DNA of 64,000 nt from an uncultured Methanomicrobiales archaeon (GCA_903900025.1 CAIULN010000042.1:1-64000), one strand, 5' to 3'; shown: positions 16,155 through 26,123, counted from the first letter of the stretch. The notes: generated by a model not told the origin, from the sequence alone. Numbers and translations: made by a program.

Positions 16155-17624
16155 TCAGGCATTGCGTAACCCCGTCTGCTTCGTATTCGTCCGCACAAGG
16201 GATGCGAAGATCCCGATCACGCACAGGATCGTGAACAGGACAAATGCGTAGTGCAGGCTGTCGATGAACCGTGGGTAATATGCCGGTGTTATCTCCACCC
16301 TGCCGATGATGATGGCAAAGATCATCATGGCAATCCCCATCGAGAGGAGCTGTCCCAGCGTCCTCATAGTGGAGACCATGCCGGAGGCGACACCGTAATA
16401 TCTCTTCTGCACCGCACTCATGATCGCATTCGTGTTCGGGGAGGAAAAAAGGCCAAACCCGAACCCGAGCACCAGGAGCGCGCTGATGATATACCAGAGG
16501 GGAGTGTCCTGCCCGAGGAACACCAGCATAAACAGCCCCAGTGCCGTCAGACCCATGCCGACGGAAGCAATGATCCCGGGGTCGATGCGGTCCGAGAGCC
16601 GACCTGCAAACGGGGAAACGATCGCCTGCATCAGCGGTGCCGCGACCAGGATGAACCCGGCGTATTCTGGCGAAAAGCCGTGGGTGTACTGGAGGTCGAG
16701 GGACAGCGAGAATGCGACGGCATAGGTTGCGCTGTAGTTGATCAGGGAGGCCAGGTTCGAAAAGGCAAAGACCCTGCTTTCGGAAAAGAGCCTCATGTTC
16801 AGTACCGGGAATGGCTGGCGCTGTTCGTACCGGATGAATGCCAGCATACCAAGGGAGCCGGCGATGATTAGGAATATCCCTGTCGCGCCCGGGAGGACGG
16901 AGAACCCGTACATGATCGCCACCAGGGCAACGCCATAGATGATGGAACCGGTAACATCGAACGTTTCCCCGCGGCAGTCCGCCCATTCTCCCTTCAGTTT
17001 CCAGATAACGAGAAGGGCAGTGGCGATGCCGATTGGGACATTGATGGAAAAGATACTACGCCACCCCAGGTTTTCCGTCAGCATCCCCCCTAGGAACGGA
17101 CCGAGCGAGAGCCCCAGGTACACCGACGTGATATAAATCCCGAGCGCCTTGCCCCGCTCACCGGCACTGAAGGTGGTGGTCAGTATTGCGACGGCAGTGC
17201 CGAAGATCATGGAACTTCCGATGCCCTGGATGATCCGGACAAAAAGGAGCATGTCGCTGGAACGCACCATGGTCATGACCAGTGATGCCATGGTAAAAAC
17301 AAAAATCCCGTACAAAAAGATTTTTTTCCTGCCGTGGATATCGGCGATCTTTCCGAACGGAACGAGGAACAGTGCAGACGAGAGCAGGTAAGCAGTGGCC
17401 ACCCAGGAGAGGGCGACCGCATCCATGTGAAACTCTGCCCCGATGTTCGGCAGCGCAATGTTGACCGCGGATCCGTCAAAGGGCGTAAGAAACCCGGCCA
17501 GAACGGCGATGAGAAGGATGATCCGCTTTTCCATTTCCGTTATAGGCGTGTCTGGGGTGGGGCAAATCTCCGGAACGTCCGCAACACCGCCTGTCGTGTC
17601 TGTTCCCTCTGATGCCATGGCCAC
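16155..17624 (-). CDS. MFS drug/proton antiporter, DHA2 (EmrB/QacA) 14-helix family
   Basis: The 489-residue protein has about 14 membrane helices. Loop motif A appears as GKIADIHGRKKIFLYG, the family's motif D region as LTPFDGSAVNIALPNIG with Asp in helix 1, and motif C-like GPFLGGMLTENLGWRSIFSINVP. These define the EmrB/QacA drug-proton antiporter group. A role in export of toxic compounds is inferred; no regulator gene adjoins it. The first 30 residues are a soluble acidic extension. Confidence 0.92.
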   Translation of the reverse strand: MAMASEGTDTTGGVADVPEICPTPDTPITEMEKRIILLIAVLAGFLTPFDGSAVNIALPNIGAEFHMDAVALSWVATAYLLSSALFLVPFGKIADIHGRKKIFLYGIFVFTMASLVMTMVRSSDMLLFVRIIQGIGSSMIFGTAVAILTTTFSAGERGKALGIYITSVYLGLSLGPFLGGMLTENLGWRSIFSINVPIGIATALLVIWKLKGEWADCRGETFDVTGSIIYGVALVAIMYGFSVLPGATGIFLIIAGSLGMLAFIRYEQRQPFPVLNMRLFSESRVFAFSNLASLINYSATYAVAFSLSLDLQYTHGFSPEYAGFILVAAPLMQAIVSPFAGRLSDRIDPGIIASVGMGLTALGLFMLVFLGQDTPLWYIISALLVLGFGFGLFSSPNTNAIMSAVQKRYYGVASGMVSTMRTLGQLLSMGIAMMIFAIIIGRVEITPAYYPRFIDSLHYAFVLFTILCVIGIFASLVRTNTKQTGLRNA

Positions 17625-17756
17625 CCAAAAAATTTCATTGATAATCCGGCAGGATGGTATTTACGAATTATGATCCTGCTGAGGGAACGGGCAACGATGC
17701 ACAAAGGGATTATTGCTTCGGGCGGCAAACGAGCGGGCAGAACGCAGACCTTTTTT

Positions 17757-18038
17757 TTAATCCCATACGCAGGACACGATCCTTGCACCTTCGTCTTCGT
17801 ACAGCAGGACCCGGCTTTTCAGGTTGTTCAGCCTGCAGGACGTGATCAGGTTTCCGGTCATGATATGGATCTCCTGTTTTGCTCCCGGTGCCACCTCTTC
17901 ACCGGGCCGCGGCTCCCAAGTGAGAATGAAATCGTCATGGTTCTTTAAGGTGGCAGCGAGCATCCCTGCGATCACCCCGATGGTGAGGGATCCGGTTTTT
18001 TTCCTGCGCTTTTTTTGGGGAGATTTTTTTGGAACCAT
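17757..18038 (-). CDS. Small hypothetical protein with basic N-terminus
   Basis: An open frame of 93 codons from ATG 18038 (six codons inside a longer frame). The first 15 residues are Lys/Arg/Pro-rich (MVPKKSPQKKRRKK), then one moderately hydrophobic segment (GVIAGMLAATLKN) and an acidic region (WEPRPGEEVAPGAKQE). I do not recognise a family. A run of T follows on the plus strand only. Base composition resembles coding sequence, but the protein could be spurious. Confidence 0.45.
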   Translation of the reverse strand: MVPKKSPQKKRRKKTGSLTIGVIAGMLAATLKNHDDFILTWEPRPGEEVAPGAKQEIHIMTGNLITSCRLNNLKSRVLLYEDEGARIVSCVWD

Positions 18039-18212
18039 ACGGGAACATGGTATCAACGGAATGATAAAATTATCATGGTTTTTTTGAGATCGCGTGCGGG
18101 TGGGGGGGGTCTGACTTGCGAATCAGGGGCAGGCTTTCCCGAAATGCCCGCCTTCAGGTATGGACAGCCAACATACGTAATTGGAATTCCCTGTCTGTCT
18201 TCCTTCCATGGA

Positions 18213-18803
18213 TTAAAACCCCAGATTCTTCAAAAACCGCTCGTGCAGCCGGGTGTCACTGCCAAGCTCCGGATGGAACGATAACGCCATGTGCTTTCCC
18301 TGCTCCACCGCAACAATCCCCTGTCCGACCCGGGCAAGCACATGGACGCCGGCGCCGGCGGATGTCGCAACCGGTGCCCGTATAAATACTGCATGGAACG
18401 GTCCGCCACCAACACCGGCGAGCACGATATCGGATTCAAATGACTCCTTCTGCCGGCCGAACGCATTCCGGTTCACGGTCATCTCAATGAGCCCGAGCGG
18501 GCAAACCCGCGGGTCATCGACTTGGGTCGCCATGAGGACCATGCCGGCACAGGTCGCAAAGATGCCCCCGGAAAAGGTGCGGATCGGCTCATGGAGGTGG
18601 TTCTTCTCAATCAGCCGGGAGATCGTGGTGGATTCGCCACCGGGGATCGCGAGCGCCACGCAGCCGGCAATGTCGCTGGCCCGTTTTACGGGAAAAACAG
18701 GTGATGGTGTTCCATGCCCCGTTGTTTCAAGGGCACGCTCGAACGCGTCGATGTGCTCGCTTACATTGCCCTGAAGGGCAAGCACCCCGATCCTAACGCC
18801 CAC
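18213..18803 (-). CDS. pdxT: Pyridoxal 5'-phosphate synthase glutaminase subunit
   Basis: PdxT hydrolyses glutamine and channels ammonia to PdxS for vitamin B6 synthesis. The 196-residue protein has the glutamine-binding loop [12 protein letters not shown], nucleophile Cys in [11 protein letters not shown], and catalytic His-x-Glu in SFHPELGSD. Translation most likely starts at GTG 18803, which overlaps the pdxS stop (GTGGGCGTTAG), giving the standard N-terminus [15 protein letters not shown]. It is the last gene of the purA-pdxT operon. Confidence 0.96.
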   Translation of the reverse strand: MGVRIGVLALQGNVSEHIDAFERALETTGHGTPSPVFPVKRASDIAGCVALAIPGGESTTISRLIEKNHLHEPIRTFSGGIFATCAGMVLMATQVDDPRVCPLGLIEMTVNRNAFGRQKESFESDIVLAGVGGGPFHAVFIRAPVATSAGAGVHVLARVGQGIVAVEQGKHMALSFHPELGSDTRLHERFLKNLGF

Positions 18804-19689
18804 GGTACTGGAGCACCTCGTCCTCGCGCAGTTTGTGGACATCGAGCCCGGGCATCACCTCGCCAAGCCCCCGGCTGACAGCTGCAATCACCTTCGCATC
18901 ATCGAAATGGTTGACCGCTTCCACGATCGCTTTTGCCATCTTCTGGGGATTTGACGATTTGAAGATGCCGGAGCCGACAAAGACACCGTCAGCGCCCAGC
19001 TGCATCATCATGGCCGCATCGGAGGGCGTGGCGATCCCGCCGGCGGAGAAGTTCACCACCGGCAGCCTGCCACGCTCGGAACATTCGATGACCAGTTCGG
19101 CCGGCGCCTCTATTTCCCGGGCGTAATCGATCATCTCCTGCCGGTCCATCCCCTTGAGGGCACGGATCGACCCCATGATCGCACGCATGTGGCGGACCGC
19201 CTCAACAACGTTGCCGGTGCCTGCCTCACCTTTTGTCCGGATCATCGCGGCACCCTCATGGATTCTTCGCAGCGCCTCGCCGAGGTCCCGGGCACCGCAG
19301 ACGAAGGGGACGGTGAAGAGTTTCTTATCGATATGGTATTGTTCGTCTGCCGGGGTCAGCACCTCACTCTCGTCGATCATATCCACGCCGAGCGATTCGA
19401 GCACCCGCGCTTCGACAAAGTGGCCGATCCTCACCTTGCCCATCACCGGAATTGAGACCGCATCGATAATTTCGGCAACGATCTCCGGGTCAGCCATGCG
19501 GGCTACACCCCCGGCCTTCCGTATATCTGCGGGCACCCTTTCTAACGCCATAACCGCAACGGCACCGGCTTCCTCGGCGATCTTCGCGTGCCCGGCATTG
19601 ACGACATCCATGATCACGCCCCCTTTCTGCATGGATGCAAAGCCGCGCTTGAGAAGCTCGGTCCCGAACCTCAGTTCCTCAAGTTTCAT
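18793..19689 (-). CDS. pdxS: Pyridoxal 5'-phosphate synthase lyase subunit
   Basis: A 298-residue TIM-barrel protein that makes PLP from ribose-5-phosphate, glyceraldehyde-3-phosphate and ammonia, working in a complex with PdxT. Conserved features include [20 protein letters not shown], the Lys in [10 protein letters not shown], the phosphate-binding loop [10 protein letters not shown] and [20 protein letters not shown]. Its ATG overlaps the cbiB stop as ATGA. Full length and without gaps. Confidence 0.98.
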   Translation of the reverse strand: MKLEELRFGTELLKRGFASMQKGGVIMDVVNAGHAKIAEEAGAVAVMALERVPADIRKAGGVARMADPEIVAEIIDAVSIPVMGKVRIGHFVEARVLESLGVDMIDESEVLTPADEQYHIDKKLFTVPFVCGARDLGEALRRIHEGAAMIRTKGEAGTGNVVEAVRHMRAIMGSIRALKGMDRQEMIDYAREIEAPAELVIECSERGRLPVVNFSAGGIATPSDAAMMMQLGADGVFVGSGIFKSSNPQKMAKAIVEAVNHFDDAKVIAAVSRGLGEVMPGLDVHKLREDEVLQYRGR

Positions 19690-20633
19690 ATGCCCATACT
19701 ATTGATCCATGATCCCAATAAAATCAGAGTACCCCCGGCAGCGATCGCGGCCATCACGGTCACTGCGCGGACGGCACGCATTATCTCCTTGCCGCCATCT
19801 CCCAGCGGGCGTTCGGCATCCCCGATGGAATAGACACCCGGTTTTTCAAACCGGATCCCGATCCCCCCCGCCATCGCCGCCATCACGATGCCGCCATTGA
19901 AGCCGGGGCGGTTCTTCCCGTCACGCCTCATCACCCGGTATGACGGGGTAAACCTGCCCCCGACCGCGAAGTACAGGAGAAGGAACAGGGCACTCATGCG
20001 TGCCGGGAGAAAGGAAAGAACGTCATCCGTCCGTGCTGACCACCAGCCGAGCCGCTCCCGTTCGTCCCGGTACCCCAGCATCGCATCCATCGTGTTTGCG
20101 GCACGGTACACCGCCGCCCCGGTGAGTCCCCAGAGGGCGTAGTAGAACAGCGGTGCGGTGATGCTGTCGGTGAGGTTCTCGGTCATGGATTCATACGCTG
20201 CGGAGAGGATATGCTCATCGGAAAGCGACGATGTGTCGCGTGATACGAGCATCCGTACCTCCTTGCGCCCTGCTTCCGTGCCACGTTCAAGTGCCCTGAC
20301 AACTGCCATGATATGGTCTTCGAGCGAGCGCCACGCAAAGCAGCACTTGAGCAGGATCGGTGCACCGATGAGGAGGAGGAACCACGGGGCGAATGTGTAA
20401 AAAAGAAAGAACGGGAATGCAAATGCAAATACCGTAATGCACCAGAAAAAAATCCCTGCGGCACGCTGGAACCGGGGCGGATACCGGGCCGGCCTCCCCC
20501 ACCACGCGATACATTTCCCGACAAGGGAGACGGGGTGGAGGGGCAAGTGGGGGTCTCCCACCAACCGGTCAAGGAGGAGGGCGGCAATAAGAACGTAGAG
20601 GGAAAAGAGGATCAAAAACTCTGCCGGTACCAT
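19686..20633 (-). CDS. cbiB: Adenosylcobinamide-phosphate synthase (cobalamin biosynthesis)
   Basis: The 315-residue integral membrane protein condenses adenosylcobyric acid with (R)-1-amino-2-propanol (phosphate), giving the cobamide side chain needed for the corrinoids of methyl transfer. CbiB/CobD motifs: [19 protein letters not shown] near the N-terminus, [39 protein letters not shown] and [14 protein letters not shown]. It overlaps the upstream membrane protein by 22 bases and pdxS by four. Confidence 0.96.
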   Translation of the reverse strand: MVPAEFLILFSLYVLIAALLLDRLVGDPHLPLHPVSLVGKCIAWWGRPARYPPRFQRAAGIFFWCITVFAFAFPFFLFYTFAPWFLLLIGAPILLKCCFAWRSLEDHIMAVVRALERGTEAGRKEVRMLVSRDTSSLSDEHILSAAYESMTENLTDSITAPLFYYALWGLTGAAVYRAANTMDAMLGYRDERERLGWWSARTDDVLSFLPARMSALFLLLYFAVGGRFTPSYRVMRRDGKNRPGFNGGIVMAAMAGGIGIRFEKPGVYSIGDAERPLGDGGKEIMRAVRAVTVMAAIAAGGTLILLGSWINSMGI

Positions 20634-21190
20634 GTATAGACAGCCCCGATAATAAGCGTAACAAACGAGGCCGTGTTGAGAAGGTCAATCTTCAGGTACA
20701 GCCATGCAGAATACAGGATGAGGGCAATCCCCATCATCACCATGAGGGGATGGGGGCGGCCACGCGCAATGGGCTGGAGGGGCGGTTCCCGGATTTTTTC
20801 TGATGACGGGTGCAGTGATCCCGGTGTCACGTCAACACGGAACGCCGCCCTCATCACGCCATACCCGGTGATGATCTCGATATCAAAGAACCCCTCGTGG
20901 CAATCCGGGTAGATGGGTATGGAGAAGTGCGTCTCATCGACGATATAGAGGTTTTCGTGAAAAAATGACGTGTAGGTCCCGGCATTTGAGGACGTGACGG
21001 TGATATGGATCGGTGAGCCGCGGTTCAAGAATTTCAGCCTTATGATCCCACCGGATTCGACCTGTACCTGCCCCTTTGGGACTTCAATGGAATTGATCCC
21101 GCTTCTGTTGAGGAAGACCCCATACACGTTGTCATGTGCACCCTGCCTCTGCACGACCGCGGCAACCGACAACACAAACAACATGTCCAT
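20612..21190 (-). CDS. Membrane-anchored protein of unknown function in the purA-pdxT operon
   Basis: The 192-residue protein begins MDMLFVLSVAAV, a short signal-anchor-like stretch, continues with about 110 residues of beta-rich sequence (INSIEVPKGQVQVESGGIIR, HFSIPIYPDCHEGFFDIEI), and ends in two membrane helices (about residues 143-162 and 168-188). The layout suggests an extracytoplasmic Ig-like domain tethered at its C-terminus. I do not recognise the family. Start 21190 is chosen because it begins 9 bases after the Trm112-like stop. Its gene overlaps cbiB by 22 bases. Confidence 0.75.
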   Translation of the reverse strand: MDMLFVLSVAAVVQRQGAHDNVYGVFLNRSGINSIEVPKGQVQVESGGIIRLKFLNRGSPIHITVTSSNAGTYTSFFHENLYIVDETHFSIPIYPDCHEGFFDIEIITGYGVMRAAFRVDVTPGSLHPSSEKIREPPLQPIARGRPHPLMVMMGIALILYSAWLYLKIDLLNTASFVTLIIGAVYTWYRQSF

Positions 21191-21198
21191 ACACCCTG

Positions 21199-21381
21199 TT
21201 AAATCGTTGTATTCTGGGGCAGGAGGTTTGGTATACCTTCGTGAATCGGATAATCCACACCGCACCGGGAGCAGGTGAGCATTCCTTCAAGGATCTCGTG
21301 CTCATTCTCCTCGCCAACCGTGAGTGCGAGATCCCCCTTGCAGACCGGGCAGCAGATAATATCGAGAAGCTTGCGCCTCAT
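21199..21381 (-). CDS. Trm112-family zinc protein
   Basis: A 60-residue protein with two CxxC pairs (CPVCKGDL and CSRCGVDYP) and the IHEGIPNLLP end of the Trm112 family. In archaea Trm112 is a small partner that activates several SAM-dependent methyltransferases acting on tRNA, rRNA or protein. Its ATG overlaps the purA stop as ATGA, so it is translationally coupled to purA. Bacterial YcaR-like homologues are the alternative reading. Confidence 0.88.
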   Translation of the reverse strand: MRRKLLDIICCPVCKGDLALTVGEENEHEILEGMLTCSRCGVDYPIHEGIPNLLPQNTTI

Positions 21382-22391
21382 GAATATTCACTCCGGATAT
21401 CGATGATCTGGGATATCTCGGGCCCGGTGGAGATGAGGGTGACCGGGCAGCCGATATCCGCCTCCGCCATCTTGACGAACTCCTTTGCCTTTTTTGTAAG
21501 TTTCCCATATTCGGTCACGCCAAAACAGGCCTTGTCCACGCGGTCAATCCCCGTGATCGCTGCCTGCGTGCAGCCGTTGACCATCGCCGAATACCGTGCC
21601 ATCCCACCGTCCCAGCCGCCAATCCTGCGCTTGCGGTGGGTGACCGTGCCAAACTCCAGGATCCCCATGGCATCCGACTTTGCCGCAGGCATCTCCGTGG
21701 AGAAGGGGCCCTCTCCCACCCGCGTCGGGTAGGCTTTGAACACGACGATGACATCATTGATCTTTGTCGGGCCGACCCCGTTGTCGGCGGCGATCTGGGA
21801 TGCGGACGTGTCCTTGCTTGTCACAAACGGGTAGGTGCCATAGTAGAGCGAGATCCCGAATCCCTGAGTCCCCTCCAGCAGAACAACATTGCCCCCCTTC
21901 AGCGCATCATCGATCACCTTGGGCACGTCAAGCAGGTATTCGGCAAGTTCGGGCAAGTCCTTTGCCTGGGGAGAGAGACGCATCACGCGATCCGAGTTTG
22001 CCGGCCCGCAGCCCGAACCCGTGCTCCCGATCTTCTTTGCAAGGTGGGCGCTTCCCTTGTCCCTGGCGATGTGGTCCTCGGTGATGATACCGCAGCGAAA
22101 GTCAACAAAAACACGGCCTTTCACATCGAGGCGTTCGACCTCCTGCTTGAGCACCCGGGGATCGACAAGTACACCGCTCCCGATACAGAGTTTCGCATGC
22201 CTGTACACAAAACCGGAGGGGACCATCCGGACCCCGTATTCCTGAGTGCCAACCTGAACGGTATGGCCGGCATTCGGGCCCACTCCACCACGGGAGATAA
22301 TGACCGGTTTATCCTTGAAGGCGACGTGGGCAACGATCTTGCCCTTCCCCTCATCACCAAAAAAACCACCAACGATAATTGTACAGCTCAT
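21378..22391 (-). CDS. purA: Adenylosuccinate synthetase (archaeal short form)
   Basis: PurA makes adenylosuccinate from IMP, GTP and aspartate, the first committed step to AMP. At 337 residues it is the short archaeal type rather than the 430-residue bacterial one. Motifs: GGFFGDEGKGKIVAHVA (IMP/GTP loop with catalytic Asp), GGVGPNAGHTVQ with catalytic His, GSTGSGCGPANSDRVMRLS and RRIGGWDGGMARYSAMVNG. First gene of the operon running to pdxT; a TATA-like TATTTTATTT lies near 22425-22434 on the minus strand. Confidence 0.97.
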   Translation of the reverse strand: MSCTIIVGGFFGDEGKGKIVAHVAFKDKPVIISRGGVGPNAGHTVQVGTQEYGVRMVPSGFVYRHAKLCIGSGVLVDPRVLKQEVERLDVKGRVFVDFRCGIITEDHIARDKGSAHLAKKIGSTGSGCGPANSDRVMRLSPQAKDLPELAEYLLDVPKVIDDALKGGNVVLLEGTQGFGISLYYGTYPFVTSKDTSASQIAADNGVGPTKINDVIVVFKAYPTRVGEGPFSTEMPAAKSDAMGILEFGTVTHRKRRIGGWDGGMARYSAMVNGCTQAAITGIDRVDKACFGVTEYGKLTKKAKEFVKMAEADIGCPVTLISTGPEISQIIDIRSEYS

Positions 22392-22605
22392 TGAGATATC
22401 AAGTAGTGTTGGTTCAATCGGGAAATAAAATATCCCTTATACCTAATGCCACATCAGGGCGGTTCATTCCGGATTCTGTGTTGTATAAGGGGAGGGTGTG
22501 AAAAACTCCGGATGCCCAGATCCTTTACAACCCGGGGAGCGGGAAACATCAGCCCCTTACTATAAAGGAGGGGGGACAGAATCCCTTCATCCCCATTCGG
22601 CAGGT
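22392..22605. promoter_or_regulatory. purA promoter and aminotransferase 3' region
   Basis: The 214 bases hold the likely purA TATA element (about 22425-22434, minus strand), and near 22556-22576 the imperfect inverted sequence CCCCTTACTATAAAGGAGGGG, a candidate stem at the end of the aminotransferase transcript. No gene seen. Confidence 0.35.
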
Positions 22606-23763
22606 TCAAAGCCCGGAAATGAACGCCTCCATCCGACTTAGTGCCTCGGAGAGGTTCTTGCGGGAGACGGCATAGGCGCAGCGGAGATGGTCCTCCCCCC
22701 CGACGCCAAAGACACTGCCCGGTACGACGGCGACCCGCCGTTCCTTTAAGAGGCCTTCGGCAAAATCCACGTCAGACAGCCCGGTCCCCTTTACCGAGGG
22801 GAAGGCATAGAACGCCCCTTCCGGCACATGGCAGGGAAGTCCGATGCGGTTTAATCCCGCAACAAACATGTTGCGCCGCAGCCGGTATTCATCCACCATG
22901 CGGTTCTTGTCGTCTTCCGCAGAACGGATCGCCTCGAGCGCTGCCACCTGGCCCATCACCGGTGCGCAGAGCATCACGTACTGGTGGATCTTGAGTGCTG
23001 CCTCGCAGAGGGGTTTCGGGGCGCAGACATATCCCACACGCCAGCCGGTCATCGCATATGCCTTCGAGAACCCGTTGAGGGTGATCGTGCGTTCATAGAG
23101 ATCCCCGACCGTTGCTGCCGCGACGTGCTGCCCCTCGTAAGTCAGCTCCGCATACACCTCATCGCTGATCAGCAGGAGGTCGTTGTCGGCGACGATCTCG
23201 GCGATGGGTTCAAGGTCACCCGTTCTCATGACCCCCCCGGTCGGGTTATTGGGGAAGTTGATGATGAGCGCCTTGGTTTTGTCATTGATCTTATCCTGCA
23301 ACGCTTCGGGATCGAGCTTGAAGTTTTCCTGTTCCGTGCATTCAACCGGTACCGGAACCCCACCGGCGAGGGTGACACAGGGCGCATAGGAGACGTAACT
23401 TGGCTGGGCGATGAGTACCTCATCACCCGGGTTAACAATCGCACGGATGGAAATATCCAGCGCCTCGGAGACGCCGCTCGTGATCACGATCTCGTCCTCG
23501 CTGTTGTAGGTAAGGCGGTAGTGCCCGGCAAGGTACCGGGAGAGCGCCTCTCGTAAAGACTGCAGGCCTTTATTCGACGTGTATGAGGTCATCCCCTGCT
23601 CAATCGAGTAAATGCTCGATTCGCAGATGTTCCAAGGAGTGGAGTAGTCCGGTTCGCCGACACCCAGCGAGATGACGTCCTGCATCGTGAGCACGAGATC
23701 GAAAAATTTCCGTATCCCCGACGGCGGAATGACCTGCGCACGTTCTGAAATAAAGTCCCTCAT
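22606..23763 (-). CDS. PLP-dependent class I aminotransferase
   Basis: A 385-residue aspartate-aminotransferase-fold enzyme: substrate region SLGVGEPDYSTPWNI, NFPNNPTGGVM with the PLP-contacting Asn, SDEVYAEL, and the Schiff-base Lys in TLNGFSKAYAMTGWRVGY. Overall it belongs to the group used in archaea for aspartate, aromatic or alanine transamination; exact substrate cannot be read from sequence. It lies nine bases downstream of an Lrp-type regulator, a common archaeal pairing in which the regulator senses amino acids. Confidence 0.93.
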   Translation of the reverse strand: MRDFISERAQVIPPSGIRKFFDLVLTMQDVISLGVGEPDYSTPWNICESSIYSIEQGMTSYTSNKGLQSLREALSRYLAGHYRLTYNSEDEIVITSGVSEALDISIRAIVNPGDEVLIAQPSYVSYAPCVTLAGGVPVPVECTEQENFKLDPEALQDKINDKTKALIINFPNNPTGGVMRTGDLEPIAEIVADNDLLLISDEVYAELTYEGQHVAAATVGDLYERTITLNGFSKAYAMTGWRVGYVCAPKPLCEAALKIHQYVMLCAPVMGQVAALEAIRSAEDDKNRMVDEYRLRRNMFVAGLNRIGLPCHVPEGAFYAFPSVKGTGLSDVDFAEGLLKERRVAVVPGSVFGVGGEDHLRCAYAVSRKNLSEALSRMEAFISGL

Positions 23764-23772
23764 GCCCTCACC

Positions 23773-24264
23773 CTAAAAAGAATAGGGGAGCCGTTCCGCT
23801 TCCGGCTGTTCAAAGAGGATGTTCCCGTTCTCCTTGTACGGCTTCATGATGATATGCGTCGCGGTCTCGCGGATCCGGTCCATGGGTGCCACATGTTCTG
23901 ATACAAAGCGCGAGACTTCCTGCATGTTCCTGCCGGTGACAAGGAGCTGGAGGTCGTAGGTACCGGTAATGAGCCGGACCGTCCTGACCTGGCTGAACCG
24001 TGATAACCGCTCTGCAATCCGGTCGTACCCGAAATCGCGTTCGGGGCTGACTTTTAACTCGATGATCGCGGAGACCTCGCCGTTGCCTGCCTTCTCCCAG
24101 TTGACAATCGCAGTATATTTCCGGATTACGCGTGCATCTTCAAGCGCGTGGATCCTGCCCGCAACGTCATCTTTTGATAGGGTGGTCATCGTGGCAATTT
24201 CTTCTGATGGGATCCGCCCGTTCTCTTCGAGAATGCGCAGGATTTCGAGATCTTTTTCATCCAT
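23773..24264 (-). CDS. Lrp/AsnC-family transcriptional regulator
   Basis: The 163-residue protein has the N-terminal winged helix-turn-helix (DLEILRILEENGRIPSEEIA) and a C-terminal RAM ligand domain (VSAIIELKVSPER ... ITGTYDLQLLVTGRNMQEV). Such regulators bind amino acids and act as local or global switches. It sits between orc1/cdc6 (6 bases upstream) and the aminotransferase (9 bases downstream), so all three probably share a transcript. Confidence 0.94.
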   Translation of the reverse strand: MDEKDLEILRILEENGRIPSEEIATMTTLSKDDVAGRIHALEDARVIRKYTAIVNWEKAGNGEVSAIIELKVSPERDFGYDRIAERLSRFSQVRTVRLITGTYDLQLLVTGRNMQEVSRFVSEHVAPMDRIRETATHIIMKPYKENGNILFEQPEAERLPYSF

Positions 24265-24270
24265 TCCACG

Positions 24271-25563
24271 TCACCTGAACCATGTCTTTAACCATTTTGT
24301 GCCCATCTGGGCGACATCAAGATCCTTCAACCCGTTCAACCTTGGATCCTTGAGGACGACTTCGCGGATCTTCCCTGTATTCGAGTCAAACCACATCTCT
24401 TTTGTCCTGCCGTAGCGCCCGCGGCTCACCACCCGGGTGTTGATGACCCCGAGCATGTTCAGCTCGGAGATCAGGTCGGTGATCCTGCGGTGGGTGAGGA
24501 TATCGAGCTCGATGGTCGGCGCGATGTCCTGGTATATACGTGATACCTCCCCGCTCGTAAAGATATTCTGGCCCAGCTGCTCGAGGATTAGCATGGAATA
24601 CAGGATCAGCTTGCTCTGCGTTGGCAGCGTTGAGATGCACTCGATCATGCTGTCGGTCTCAATCTTTGCCTGGGCCTGCTTGACGTGTTCCTCGGTGACC
24701 CTGAGCGACTCGTCGCGGTCTGCAAGTTCACCGGAGATGCGGAGGAGATCAAGTGCCCGCCGTGCATCGCCATGTTCCTGTGCGGCAAGAGCGGCACAGA
24801 GGGGGATGACCCCGTCCGATATCGCATTGGGAACAAACGCTGCATCGGAGCGCTGCGCGAGGATATCCACCAGCTGCGGTGCATTGTAGGGGGGAAAGAC
24901 GATCTCCTCTTCAGACAGCGAGGAGAGTACACGGGGGTCAAGGAAGTCCTTGAAGCTCAGGTCGTTGGAGATGCCGATAATGCTCACCTTTGAGTTCTTG
25001 AGGTCGGAATTGATCCTTGTCAGGTTATAGAGCGTGTCATCCCCGCTCTTTTTCACCAGCTTGTCAATTTCATCAAGCACAATCACGAGCACGCCGCCAC
25101 CAGATTCAAGCTGGTTTTTCAGCTCTGAATATACCTGATCGGTGGGCCAGCCGGTCATCGGGATGTGGGTCCGGGACTTGTCGCTACCTACCTCGTTCGT
25201 GTCACCCAGGCACTTGGCGATCTGCGCAAGGACACGGTACTGTGTATCGATCACCTCACAGTTGAGGTGTACAATCCGGCAGGTCGTTCCCATGTTGCTG
25301 CTTGCCTTTTCCAGTTCTGTGCCAACGTATGTTGCACACGCGGTCTTCCCGGTGCCGGTCTTTCCGTAAATCAGAATATTTGAGGGGGTCTCATTGCGCA
25401 GCGACGGGGCAAGGATGGAGGCGACCTCATCGATCTGGGGTTTGCGGTGGGGGAGGATCTGGGGGCGATAGGAATGGCGGAGGACCTCCCGGTCTTTGAA
25501 TATTTTATTGCTTGTCAGGTATTTTTTGAAAAGTCCTGTTGATGGGTCTTCGGTTTCGGGCAT
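24271..25563 (-). CDS. cdc6: Orc1/Cdc6 replication initiator
   Basis: A 430-residue AAA+ origin-binding protein: Walker A ILIYGKTGTGKTACATYVG, Walker B VIVLDEIDKL, sensor 1 IIGISNDLSFKDFLDPRVLS, box VII/sensor 2 GDARRALDLLRISGE and a C-terminal winged helix (THRRITDLISELNMLGV). It marks and melts the origin and loads MCM. The neighbouring intergenic region carries its typical ORB binding elements in both orientations, which strongly supports an origin here. Confidence 0.97.
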   Translation of the reverse strand: MPETEDPSTGLFKKYLTSNKIFKDREVLRHSYRPQILPHRKPQIDEVASILAPSLRNETPSNILIYGKTGTGKTACATYVGTELEKASSNMGTTCRIVHLNCEVIDTQYRVLAQIAKCLGDTNEVGSDKSRTHIPMTGWPTDQVYSELKNQLESGGGVLVIVLDEIDKLVKKSGDDTLYNLTRINSDLKNSKVSIIGISNDLSFKDFLDPRVLSSLSEEEIVFPPYNAPQLVDILAQRSDAAFVPNAISDGVIPLCAALAAQEHGDARRALDLLRISGELADRDESLRVTEEHVKQAQAKIETDSMIECISTLPTQSKLILYSMLILEQLGQNIFTSGEVSRIYQDIAPTIELDILTHRRITDLISELNMLGVINTRVVSRGRYGRTKEMWFDSNTGKIREVVLKDPRLNGLKDLDVAQMGTKWLKTWFR

Positions 25564-25628
25564 AATTTCACTATGGCGCTGAGACTACGTGGTATGATGT
25601 AAAAAATATGATCGTTTGTTCTCCTTAT

Positions 25629-25652
25629 AAACCCCCCCGTTTCCAGTGGAAC
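25629..25652 (-). repeat. ORB element 1
   Basis: On the minus strand it reads GTTCCACTGGAAACGGGGGG followed by more G and A. The dyad core TTCCAcTGGAAA plus G-string matches archaeal origin recognition boxes. Orientation is toward the orc1/cdc6 gene. Confidence 0.85.
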
Positions 25653-25783
25653 GTGCACGATTTGCGGTTCATTTGTTCGTTTCTCAAATTATACATAATT
25701 TTGTATTTGATATTTTAATAATTAAATCAAACCTTGTGTATGAGAGGGGATGGTACCAGGAGGAGTTGGCAGTTGCACAGGGG

Positions 25784-25806
25784 CACCCCTTTGTTTCGCA
25801 TGGAAC
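25784..25806 (-). repeat. ORB element 2 (variant)
   Basis: On the minus strand it reads GTTCCATGCGAAACAAAGGG then GTG. Half of the dyad has changed (ATGCG for AGTGG) but the AAACAAAGGGG half is identical to element 3. Confidence 0.75.
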
Positions 25807-26100
25807 TAGAATTCCCAACCAAATAGTATTTCTTTTGTTTATCTCACAGTCATGTGGTAGTTCTATTTACTCTACTATAAAATTTAATCGATTTTAATTT
25901 TTCAGGATATAGGGTTATTTTTCAAAATTGGAGGTTAATATATGGAAAACGCATCAATGCCAGAACAAAAGAGTATCGCATATACCGGAGAAATTTTAAA
26001 AAATAATAAACGGAGAGGATGCAATGGAAAACAGAGCAGCATGATACGATCAACCGTGCCACCACCAGACCCATGGAAATGAGACCCGGTTCTGATGAAT

Positions 26101-26123
26101 GTTCCAGTGGAAACAAAGGGGTC
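26101..26123 (+). repeat. ORB element 3
   Basis: It reads GTTCCAGTGGAAACAAAGGG then GTC: a perfect TTCCA-G-TGGAA dyad with AAACAAA spacer and G-string. Opposite orientation to elements 1 and 2. Confidence 0.88.
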
